Shown in pieces: positions 17,147 through 25,500 of a DNA stretch of 64,000 nucleotides (the first letter of the stretch is position 1; each line of letters starts with the position of its first letter). A program made the translations under genes and the position numbers. Below the pieces are notes generated by a model. The model searched no databases. It saw only the letters and a program-made list of their open reading frames with translations, and was not told the DNA's origin. Source of the stretch: Pseudacidovorax intermedius (lineage in GTDB: Bacteria; Pseudomonadota; Gammaproteobacteria; Burkholderiales; Burkholderiaceae_C); assembly GCF_003350475.1 (NCBI RefSeq), contig NZ_QQAV01000002.1, forward strand, positions 248,001-312,000, written 5' to 3'.

Positions 17147-18157
17147 TCAATGTCGCGTGTCATGAGGCGGCAGCGCGAAGTCGGCGTTGTCGAGCTCTAT
17201 GGCGCCTTCGTCGTCCTCGTCGTCCGGCTGCGCCCAGAACAGGCGGTCGGGCAGCACCTGGCCCATGCCGGGGCGGAAGCCCGCATCCAGGCCGCGGTCC
17301 ATGTAGGCCAGGGCCTCCGAGGTGGCCGAACTGAGGTCGGCGCCTGTGGCCAGCAGGGCGGCCAGCGCAGCCGACAGCGTCTCGCCGGCACCGGCGAAGA
17401 CGGCGTCGAGCCGCTCGTACTTCTCGCTCAGCACCGTGGATTGGGGCGACGCCAGGACGTTCTCCATCCAGCCGTCGGGCCGCAGGATGCCGGTCACCAG
17501 CGTGTACGACACGCCCAGCTCGCCGGCTGCGCGGGCAATGTCGCGGGGCGTGGGGGGGCGGTCGCCGTCCCAGTCGGGCAGCAGCCAGCGCCGCAGCGTG
17601 CCCTGGTTGCCCACCAGCACGGCCGTCTGCGGCAGAACGAGGTCGCGGAAGGCGTCCAGGTAGCTGTCGATCGGCTCGTCCTCCCACCACGACAGGTTGG
17701 GCATGTAGGCCACCACGGGTACTTCGGGATAGTCCGAGGCGATCTCTGCCACCAGGCTCAGGTTGTCGGGGCTGCCGGCAAAACCCACCTTGATGGCTTG
17801 CACCGGCACGTCCTCGAGGATGGCGCGGGCCTGCTCGGCCACGTGCTCCTCGTCCAGCGCCACATGGTCGAAGACCTCGGCGGTGTCGCGCACGTAGATG
17901 CCGGTGGTCACACCGAGCATGTGGGCGCCCACCGAGGCCACCGACAGCGCGTCTGCGCTCAGGCCGGTGGCGCCGCTGGCATCGCCGGCGTTGAACACCA
18001 GCACGCAGGGCTGGCGCAGCTCTTCGGCGGGAAGGAGCTCGGACTGCGCTGGGTCATCCCCGCCCGCGTCACCTTCGTTAACATCGCCCGGTTGCGCTGC
18101 CGCGATGGCTCGGGTGCCGGGTCTCTGCATGAATGGGCGGGCGCTGCGCGGAAGCAT
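17147..18157 (-). CDS. Divergent ThiD-like kinase (HMP/HMP-P kinase family)
   Basis: 336 residues of the ribokinase-like fold. [21 protein letters not shown] corresponds to the substrate loop of ThiD and [10 protein letters not shown] to AIKxGMLG. Several catalytic landmarks are changed: the usual DPVM segment reads YMPNLSW, and the anion-hole GTGC motif reads [15 protein letters not shown], replacing the catalytic Cys with Glu. The C-terminus is acidic ([14 protein letters not shown]). Thiamine function is therefore unproven; it may be a diverged paralogue. Start fixed by AAGGAG 7 nt before the ATG. That ribosome-binding site lies in a 9-bp hairpin arm. Followed 4 nt later by hemL. Confidence 0.75.
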   Translation of the reverse strand: MLPRSARPFMQRPGTRAIAAAQPGDVNEGDAGGDDPAQSELLPAEELRQPCVLVFNAGDASGATGLSADALSVASVGAHMLGVTTGIYVRDTAEVFDHVALDEEHVAEQARAILEDVPVQAIKVGFAGSPDNLSLVAEIASDYPEVPVVAYMPNLSWWEDEPIDSYLDAFRDLVLPQTAVLVGNQGTLRRWLLPDWDGDRPPTPRDIARAAGELGVSYTLVTGILRPDGWMENVLASPQSTVLSEKYERLDAVFAGAGETLSAALAALLATGADLSSATSEALAYMDRGLDAGFRPGMGQVLPDRLFWAQPDDEDDEGAIELDNADFALPPHDTRH

Positions 18158-18166
18158 GTCACGGCT

Positions 18167-18187
18167 CCTTTTGACAACGTCAAAAGG
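18167..18187. promoter_or_regulatory. Inverted repeat covering the ThiD-like gene's ribosome-binding site
   Basis: CCTTTTGAC-AAC-GTCAAAAGG, a perfect 9-bp dyad with a 3-nt centre in the 83-bp divergent spacer between the ThiD-like gene and rubredoxin. In the minus-strand mRNA its 3' arm contains most of the AAGGAG Shine-Dalgarno. It could be an operator or an RNA hairpin hiding the ribosome-binding site. Confidence 0.6.
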
Positions 18188-18240
18188 GGTGACGTCTAGA
18201 TACAATTGTTGCATTATTTGAACGAGGCCCGTAAGCTGCG

Positions 18241-18411
18241 ATGAATACGAAAACCTGGATGTGCCTGATTTGCGGGTGGATCTACGACGAAGCGGCAGGT
18301 TGGCCCGACGATGGTATTGCCCCGGGCACGGCCTGGGCCGATGTTCCGATGAACTGGACCTGCCCGGAGTGCGGCGCGCGCAAGGAAGATTTCGAAATGG
18401 TCGAGATCTGA
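18241..18411 (+). CDS. Rubredoxin
   Basis: 56 residues. Two iron-binding CxxC knuckles, [14 protein letters not shown] (Cys8, Cys11) and [17 protein letters not shown] (two Cys near residues 41 and 44), make a FeS4 rubredoxin. The spacing and the central [12 protein letters not shown] are standard. It is a one-electron carrier; the partner is unknown. It lies directly upstream of pilG, the usual betaproteobacterial arrangement, and divergent from the ThiD-like gene. A -10-like TACAAT lies at 18201. Confidence 0.93.
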   Translation: MNTKTWMCLICGWIYDEAAGWPDDGIAPGTAWADVPMNWTCPECGARKEDFEMVEI

Positions 18412-18484
18412 GCCTCGCGGCCAAGGCACCGCTCGGTTGCCGCGGCCGCGCAGTGTGGCCGGCGGCCAAGACAAGAGGATGGCG

Positions 18485-18895
18485 ATGAGTGCGAACGGAT
18501 CGGGTTTCAAGGTGCTGGTGATCGACGACAGCAACACGATCCGGCGCAGTGCCGAGATCTTCCTCAAGCAGGGTGGCCACGAGGTGCTGCTGGCGGAGGA
18601 CGGCTACGACGCGCTCTCGAAGGTGAACGACCACCAGCCGCAGCTGATTTTCTGCGACATCCTGATGCCCCGGCTGGATGGCTACCAGACCTGCGCCATC
18701 ATCAAGCGCAATGCCCAGTTCAGCCATGTGCCGGTGGTCATGCTGTCCTCGCGCGACGGCGTCTTCGACAAGGCCCGCGGGCGCATGGTGGGCTCGCAGG
18801 ACTACCTGACCAAACCCTTCACCAAGGACCAGCTGCTGCAGGCCGTGCGGCAGTTCGGCGGCGACGGCACCGCCCCGGCGCCATCCGCGACATGA
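18485..18895 (+). CDS. pilG: Twitching motility response regulator PilG
   Basis: 136-residue single receiver domain: VLVIDDSNTIRRSAEIFL (acidic pair), CDILMPRLDGYQT (phospho-Asp), VVMLSSRDG (Thr/Ser), LTKPFTKDQLL (Lys). CheY-like output of the Pil-Chp chemosensory system, associated with pilus extension control. Two ATGs occur (18479 and 18485); AGAGG is well spaced for the second, which is chosen. First of five chp genes in order pilG-H-I-J-chpA. Confidence 0.9.
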   Translation: MSANGSGFKVLVIDDSNTIRRSAEIFLKQGGHEVLLAEDGYDALSKVNDHQPQLIFCDILMPRLDGYQTCAIIKRNAQFSHVPVVMLSSRDGVFDKARGRMVGSQDYLTKPFTKDQLLQAVRQFGGDGTAPAPSAT

Positions 18896-18938
18896 TGGCC
18901 TGCGCCGCCCTGCGCGCAGGCACGAGAGAACACCGCCC

Positions 18939-19304
18939 ATGACCATCCGCAGCGTGCTCGTCGTCGACGACTCCCGCACCGAGCTGGTATTCCTGTCGGA
19001 CCTGCTGCAGCGCAACGGCTTTGCCGTGCGCACCGCGGAGAACGCCGAGGCCGCGATGCGGCACCTAGAGGTCGGCCTGCCCGACCTGATCCTGATGGAC
19101 ATCGTCATGCCGGGGCAGAACGGTTTCCAGTTCACCCGCAGCCTGATGCGCGATCCGCGCTTCGCCCAGGTGCCGGTGATCATGTGCAGCAGCAAGGGCC
19201 AGGAGACCGACCGCGTGTGGGGCCTGCGCCAGGGGGCGCGCGACTACATCGTCAAACCCGTGCAGGCCGACGAGTTGCTCGCCAAGATCCGCGCGCTGGA
19301 CTGA
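18939..19304 (+). CDS. pilH: Twitching motility response regulator PilH
   Basis: 121-residue receiver domain: VLVVDDSRTELVFLSDLL, LILMDIVMPGQNGFQFTR with the phospho-acceptor Asp, VIMCSSKGQETDRVWGLRQGA and IVKPVQADELL. It is the second CheY-like protein of the Pil-Chp system, linked in Pseudomonas to pilus retraction or phosphate-sink behaviour. The short spacing to pilG and pilI indicates one operon. Confidence 0.9.
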   Translation: MTIRSVLVVDDSRTELVFLSDLLQRNGFAVRTAENAEAAMRHLEVGLPDLILMDIVMPGQNGFQFTRSLMRDPRFAQVPVIMCSSKGQETDRVWGLRQGARDYIVKPVQADELLAKIRALD

Positions 19305-19401
19305 GGCGGCCCCATGCGTCCCGCCGGCCCCTCCGCTGCCGACCGTGCTGCCGCCCCGGGCGGGCAGCGGTGGCGCGTACGCATCCGCGTCCGGGTGGCC
19401 C

Positions 19402-19935
19402 ATGTCGCAGCGTGAATCCCTGCGCGCTTTCCAGGCCCGCCTGGCCGAGCGGCTGCAGGCCGCCCAGGCGCGTCCGCTGGCGGCACAGTGGCTGGCGGTC
19501 CAGGCCGGTGGCCGTGCCTGCCTGCTGCCGCTGCCGCAGGCCGGCGAGATCTTTCCGGCCGCGGCGCCGCAGCCCGTTCCCTACGTCAAGCCCTGGTTCC
19601 TCGGCGTGGCCAACCTGCGCGGACGGCTGTGCGGCGTGATCCGGCTGGCCCACTGGCTGGCCGACTCGCCCCTGCCCGCCGAGGCGGGCCAGCCGAGCGA
19701 GGAGGGGTCGCACCTGGTGGCGCTCGGCGAAGCACTGGGCGTCAACGCCGCACTGCGGGTCGATGCGCTGGCCGGCCTGCGCAGCGGCAGCGCCTTCACC
19801 GGCGTGCTGCATGCCGAGGCGGTGCGCCCGCCCTGGCTGGGCGCCTGCCTGGCCGACAGCGCGGGCCGGGCCTGGCAGGTGCTCGACCTGCAGGCGCTGG
19901 CGGCCGATCCCGCCTTCCTGCACATCGCGGCGTGA
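19402..19935 (+). CDS. pilI: CheW-like adaptor PilI
   Basis: 177 residues. CheW-like SH3 fold: [22 protein letters not shown], then [27 protein letters not shown], the conserved GxxNLRG core that bridges kinase and receptor. It ends with [21 protein letters not shown]. It couples the PilJ receptor to the ChpA kinase. Start chosen at MSQRES; the frame extends upstream without family resemblance. Confidence 0.88.
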   Translation: MSQRESLRAFQARLAERLQAAQARPLAAQWLAVQAGGRACLLPLPQAGEIFPAAAPQPVPYVKPWFLGVANLRGRLCGVIRLAHWLADSPLPAEAGQPSEEGSHLVALGEALGVNAALRVDALAGLRSGSAFTGVLHAEAVRPPWLGACLADSAGRAWQVLDLQALAADPAFLHIAA

Positions 19936-19972
19936 CGATCCGCGCCGCCGTCTCCGTTCCGAAGGACCGACC

Positions 19973-22234
19973 GTGACCCCGATCGTCGATACGCTCAAGA
20001 AGTACCTGCCCGGCCGCGACCCCGGCGCTGCGGACCTGGACCAGCCGACCACCGTGATCGGCGCCGATTCGCCCGGGCCCGCGCCGGCTGCCGCCGCACG
20101 CCGCACCGAGACGCGGCCCGCGGGACTGGAGCCACGGCCGCCGGTCCGCGAGCCGAAGGCCGATGCGCTCCGCCCTGTCGCTGCACCGGCCGTGGCCGGC
20201 CGCATGCCCGCCGTGCGCCAGCGCTGGCTCATCGCCCTGCTGGCGCTGCTCGTGCTGATGCTGCTGGCGGCCGCCGGCTGGACGGCCGTGCGCGCGGACC
20301 GTGTCTCGCAGCAGCTGGCCTCGGCCGGCCAGGCCTTGATGCAGTCGCAGCGGCTGGCCAAGTCGGTGTCGCAGGCCCTCGTCGGCACGGTGCCCGCTTT
20401 CGCCGAGCTGCGCGACAGCACGGACGACCTCACGCGGCGCGTGGCCGGCCTGGCGCGTGGCGACGACGAACTGGGCCTGTCGCCGTTGGGCGCCGCCGAT
20501 GCCGAGATCCTGGCCCGCATCCAGCCGCTGGCGGCGCGGGCCGAAGCCGGTGCCAAGGTGGTGCTGGGCCAGCAGAAGGTGCTGATCGAGGTGGGCGCGG
20601 GCCTGCGCGGCATCGCCCGCCAGTCGGCCGACCAGCTGGACGCCGCACAGACCGTGGCCACCGCCGCCCTGCGCGGCGCCTCGCCGGCCGAGGCGCAGGC
20701 GGCGAGCCAGTTGGCGATGCTCACCCAGCGCATCGGCAAGTCGGCCAGCGAATTCCTGACCGTCGAGGGCGTGAGCCCCGACGCGGTGTTCCTGCTTGGC
20801 AAGGACATGACCCGCTTCGAGGAGCTGGTGCGTGGCCTGCAGGATGGCAGCGCCTCGCTGGGCCTGTCGCCGTTGCGCGACCCCGCGGCGCGCGAGTCGC
20901 TCAACGCCCTCCTGGCCAGCCATCAGCAGAACCAGGCCCAGGCCCGCGCCGTGCTGGAGAACCTGCAGGGCGTGGTGGCCGCGCGCGAGGCGCAGGCGGC
21001 CGTACTGGCCGACAGCGAGCCCCTGCGCCGCGCCCTGGGCGAGCTGCAGACGCGCCTGCAGTCGCGCACCGGCCTGGGCTTCGAGGAGCTGGCGCTGCTG
21101 GTCATGCTGTCGCTGGCCGCGCTCGGCCTGGCCGCCGCCATCGGCTGGCTGCAGGTGCGCGAGGGCCGCCAGCGTGCCGCCGCCGCCGATCGCGAGCGCG
21201 AGCAGGCCGAGGAACAGGCTCGCGAGTCCAACCGCGTCAACAGCGCCAACCAGAGCGCCATCCTGCGGCTGATGAACGAGCTGCAGACCGTAGCCGAGGG
21301 CGACCTCACGCAGCAGGCCACCGTGACCGAGGACATCACCGGCGCCATCGCCGACTCGGTGAACTACACCGTCGAGGAGCTGCGGCTGCTGGTGGGCAAC
21401 GTGCAGAACACGGCCACCCGCGTGGCCCACACCACGGGCCAGGTCGACCAGACCTCGACCGAGCTGCTGGCCGCCTCGACCGAGCAGTTGCGCGAGATCC
21501 GCGAGACCGGCCAGTCGGTGCTGAGCATGGCCGCGCGCATCAACGGCGTGTCGGCGCAGGCGCAGGAGTCGGCCGCGGTGGCGCGCCAGTCGCTGCAGGC
21601 GGCGGAATCGGGCCTGTCGGCGGTGCAGAACACCATCGGCGGCATGAACGCCATCCGCGACCAGATCCAGGACACGGCCAAGCGCATCAAGCGGCTGGGC
21701 GAGTCCTCGCAGGAGATCGGCGAGATCACCGAGCTGATCTCGGACATCACCGAGCAGACCAACGTGCTGGCGCTCAACGCGGCCATCCAGGCCGCCTCGG
21801 CGGGCGAAGCGGGGCGCGGCTTCTCGGTGGTGGCCGAGGAGGTGCAGCGGCTGGCCGAACGCTCGGGCGACGCCACGCGCCAGATCGCCGCGCTGGTCAA
21901 GGCGATCCAGACCGACACGCAGGACGCCGTGGGCGCCATGGAGCGCTCCACGCAGGGCGTGGTCGAAGGGGCGCGGCTGTCCGACAACGCCGGCACGGCG
22001 CTGTCCGAGATCGACCGCGTGTCGCGCCGTCTGGCCGAGCTGATCGAGGAGATCTCGCAGTCGGCCTCGCGCGAGGCCGAGTCGGCCAACGTGGTGGCCG
22101 CGAGCATCCAGCACATCTTCGCCGTGACCGAGCAGACCGGCGAAGGCACCCGCGCCACGGCGCGGCAGGTGCGCGAGCTTTCGCAGATGGCCGAGGAGCT
22201 TCGGCAATCGGTCGCGCGCTTCAAGATCGCGTGA
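19973..22234 (+). CDS. pilJ: Type IV pilus methyl-accepting chemotaxis protein PilJ
   Basis: 753 residues from a GTG start with AAGGA 8 nt upstream. Low-complexity N-terminus, TM1 at about residues 84-106, a periplasmic region with two PilJ-type helical sensor modules, and TM2 at about 373-395. A HAMP-like linker and a coiled-coil MCP signalling domain follow, with tip [20 protein letters not shown] from about residue 594. It senses surface contact or ligand and feeds ChpA through PilI. No CheR or CheB homologue (pilK, chpB) follows, so adaptation by methylation is not evident here. Confidence 0.9.
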   Translation: MTPIVDTLKKYLPGRDPGAADLDQPTTVIGADSPGPAPAAAARRTETRPAGLEPRPPVREPKADALRPVAAPAVAGRMPAVRQRWLIALLALLVLMLLAAAGWTAVRADRVSQQLASAGQALMQSQRLAKSVSQALVGTVPAFAELRDSTDDLTRRVAGLARGDDELGLSPLGAADAEILARIQPLAARAEAGAKVVLGQQKVLIEVGAGLRGIARQSADQLDAAQTVATAALRGASPAEAQAASQLAMLTQRIGKSASEFLTVEGVSPDAVFLLGKDMTRFEELVRGLQDGSASLGLSPLRDPAARESLNALLASHQQNQAQARAVLENLQGVVAAREAQAAVLADSEPLRRALGELQTRLQSRTGLGFEELALLVMLSLAALGLAAAIGWLQVREGRQRAAAADREREQAEEQARESNRVNSANQSAILRLMNELQTVAEGDLTQQATVTEDITGAIADSVNYTVEELRLLVGNVQNTATRVAHTTGQVDQTSTELLAASTEQLREIRETGQSVLSMAARINGVSAQAQESAAVARQSLQAAESGLSAVQNTIGGMNAIRDQIQDTAKRIKRLGESSQEIGEITELISDITEQTNVLALNAAIQAASAGEAGRGFSVVAEEVQRLAERSGDATRQIAALVKAIQTDTQDAVGAMERSTQGVVEGARLSDNAGTALSEIDRVSRRLAELIEEISQSASREAESANVVAASIQHIFAVTEQTGEGTRATARQVRELSQMAEELRQSVARFKIA

Positions 22235-22505
22235 CTATGGATCGCCCCCAGGCTTCGCGCTGCGCGCTTCGCCACCCCCCTCGAGGGGGCCGAGCCCGTA
22301 CGGGCCTGGTCCAGTGGACCAGGCCCGACTGGCGAGGGGCTGCGCCACTGGCGCAGCGCGGTCTGCAAGACCTCTCCAGCGGCCCGGCAAAGCCGGTTCC
22401 GCAGATGTTCCCGCTTGGCCTGCTCCGCGGCCATTCGAACGGGAAGCCAGTGGCGGTTGCCGGCGCTGGCGCCGCGCGCCAGGTTTGGCTTGCCGGAGTG
22501 AACGC
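22235..22505. repeat. Palindrome-rich spacer between pilJ and chpA
   Basis: A 271-nt spacer holding at least four perfect dyads: CCCCCTCGAGGGGG (22276-22289), CCCGTACGGG (22295-22304), a 27-nt dyad with 13-bp arms CGGGCCTGGTCCA (22301-22327), and GCTGCGCCA-C-TGGCGCAGC (22339-22357). A 92-codon open frame across it has no recognisable protein character. The CCCCC-CGAGGGGG core recurs at 51937. It looks like a compound interspersed repeat. Confidence 0.65.
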
Positions 22506-25500
22506 ATGAACGCACCTCACGCGAGCGGCACATCGGCGATGGACGGCGCCACCACCGACCTCGGCCCCCTGGCCTGGGTGCATGGCGAGGTGCGCAAGTC
22601 GCTGGAGAACGCGGCCAAGGCGATGCACCGGCATCAGCTGGGGCGTGCGCCGGGGCAGGCGGGCGACGAGGCCGATCTGCAGGCGGCGGTCCATCACCTG
22701 CATCAGGCGGCGGGCGCGCTGCAGCTGGTGGGGCAGGGCGGGGCGGGGCGGCTGGCATCGGGCATGGAATGGGCCGTGCAGCGGCTGCAGCGCGAGCCGG
22801 CGCTGCAGACCGATGCCTCGACGGCCGCCATCGAGCGGGCCGGCTTCGCACTGGCCGACTTCCTGGCCCGCCTCATGGCCGGCCGTCCGGCGCCGGTGCT
22901 GGGGCTGTTCCCGCATTACCGCGACATGCTGGAGCTGGCGGGTGCCGACCGCATCCACCCCGCCGACCTGTGGCCCGAGCCGTGGTCCTGGCCGGCGCTT
23001 CCCCGGCCCGAGGGCGTGCCGCCGCTGGTGCTCGATGCACAGGTGCGCGCCGGGCTCGACCGCGACCTGCTCCAGGTGGTCAAGAGCGGCAATGCCGAGT
23101 CGGCCCGTCGCCTGGCCGCGCTGTGCCTGCGCCTGATGGCCGGGCAGCCGCCCGGCACGCCGCCCGCCGGCTTCTGGCTGCTGTCCGGTGCCTTCTTCGA
23201 GGCCCTCGGCGCCAGCGTGCTGGTGGCCGATGCGTACGTGCGCCGCACCGCCTCGCGGGTGATGCTGCAGTACGCCGCCCTGGCCCGAGGCACGGCGCCC
23301 GTGGCCGACCGGCTGGGGCAGGACCTGCTCTTCTTCTGCGCCCAGGCGCGCGTGCCGGTGCCCCCGCCGGCCCCCCTGCCGCTGCTGACGACGGTGCGCC
23401 GCGCCTGGGGCCTGGGCCGCGGCGATCCGGTGGATTACGAGCAGCGCCGCTTCGGCCGCTTCGATCCGGCGGTGCTGGCGCAGGCCCGCCGTCGCGCCGA
23501 GGCCGCCAAGGAATGCTGGTCCGCCATCTCCGAGGGCGACCTCAACCGCCTGCGCCCCGCTGCCGACAGCTTCGCGCAGCTGGGCGAATCGCTGATGGCG
23601 CTGTACCCGGCCGCCGCGCCGCTGGTGCAGGCCTTCGACCAGGTGCTGGGCGAGGTCATCCACCGCGGCGTGCCGCCGTTGACCGAGCTGGCGCTCGAAG
23701 TGGCCACCGCGCTGCTGCACATGGAGGCCGCCTTCGACGACCTCGATCCGCAGGACCGCGAGCTGGCCGAGCGCATCGTTCAGCTGGCCGGCCGCATCGA
23801 GCGCGCGCGGCGCGGCGCGCCGTCCGAGCCGCTGGCGCCCTGGATGGAGGCGCTCTATCACCGCGTGAGCGACCGCCAGAGCCTGGGCACCGTGGTCGAC
23901 GAACTGCGCGCCCATCTGGGCGAACTGGAGAAATCGCTCGACCAGTTCTTCCGCCGGCCGGGCGACGGCAGCGTGCTGCGCGCTGTGCCGGCCCAGCTCA
24001 CGCAGATGCGCGGCGTCCTGTCGGTGCTGGGCCTGGACCAGGCCGCGCGCGCCGTGCAGCGCATGCGCGAGGACGTGGAGCAACTGCTGGCCGACGGCGC
24101 CGGCCAGGGCGCCATCGCGCCCGGTGCGCCGGGCGTCGAGCGCCTGGGTCACAACCTGGGCGCGCTCGGTTTCCTGATCGACATGCTGGCCTACCAGCCG
24201 GCGCTGGCGCGGCGGCTCTTCGTCTTCGACGAGGCCGCCGGCCGGCTCGATCCCCTCATGGGCCGCCAGGGCGCGCCGGCGCCCGTGGTGCCGCCGCGCG
24301 ACGAGCTGCCGGCCGAGGTGATCGACAGCGCCCGCGCCGTGGACGCGCAGATCGCCCAGCGCCTGGCCGAGGTGGGCACGCCCGTGGCGCCGGCCCTCGA
24401 GGAATTCAGCCGCGCCGCCGAGACCTGGCCGGCCGCGTCGCCGCCATCCGTGGCACCCGCCGAGGCTGCATCGCCCCCGGGCATGGACGTGGCCGAGCTG
24501 GACGAGGACGACCTGCGCGCCATCTTCCTGGACGAGGCCCGCGAGGTGCTCCAGTCCGCCCGCGCCGCCTTGCGCTCGCTGGCCGAGCCGCCGGGCAGCG
24601 GCGACGAACTCACGGTGCTACGCCGGGCCTTCCACACACTCAAGGGCAGTGCCCGCATGGTGGGGCTGGCCGAATTCGGTGACGCCGCCTGGGCCTGCGA
24701 GCAGGTGCTCAACACCTGGCTGGCCGAGCAGCGCCGTGCCGACCCGGCGCTGATGTCGGCGACCGAAGGCGCGCTGCCCGGCTTTGCCGCATGGATCGAC
24801 GCCATCGCCGAGGGCCGCACGCCGCCGGCCAGCGAGTCCTGGCTGGCGCCGATGCGCGCGCTGGCTGCGGCGCCCGAGTCCGCAGACCCGGTGCCGCCGG
24901 TCCGTGCGACGACGCCCGCGCCCGCGCCGGTATGGGCGCCGCCTGCACCGGCCGAGCCACCCCCGGCGGCCGAGGCACTGCCTCCCTTGCCGGTCTTCGA
25001 GCCCGACTTCGAGGCCACCACGTTGCCGGCCCCGCTGGAGCCGCTGCCGGCGCCCGTGGAAGATCCCGACCTGCTGCCCGAGCTGGACCTGGGCGGCCCG
25101 ACCCAGCCGGCCGACCTCGACTTCCTGCTGCCGGATCCGCCGCCGCGCCCGCCGATCCCGGCGCCTGCCAGCTTCGGCCACACCCGCATGGAGGCCGAGT
25201 TCGCCTTCGACGAGCCGCCCACCCTGCCGGCCCCGATGCGCCGCGAGGAGGACGAGTCCGAGGCCGATGCCGCGCTCGCCGACTTCGAGCGCACCACGCA
25301 GGCCGAGCCGGCCGAGGACTCGGTGCCGCTGTCCTCGGACTACGGCGTGGATTTCGAGCTGTCGATGGCGCCGCCCGATGCCGCGGATGTCGAACCGCCG
25401 GTGGCCGAAGTCGCGACGCCCGCTCCGGTGCAGGACGACGCGGCGCCGCCCACGCTACCGCCGCAGGAAGCCCCGGCGCCCGTCGCGGGCGACGACGTGC

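Noticed and set aside
18158-18240. TPP riboswitch upstream of the ThiD-like gene
   Set aside because: The spacer is only 83 bp and shows none of the conserved thi-box sequence; only a simple hairpin is present.
22231-22509. 92-codon frame between pilJ and chpA
   Set aside because: It translates the palindromic repeat; no ribosome-binding site or protein-family features.
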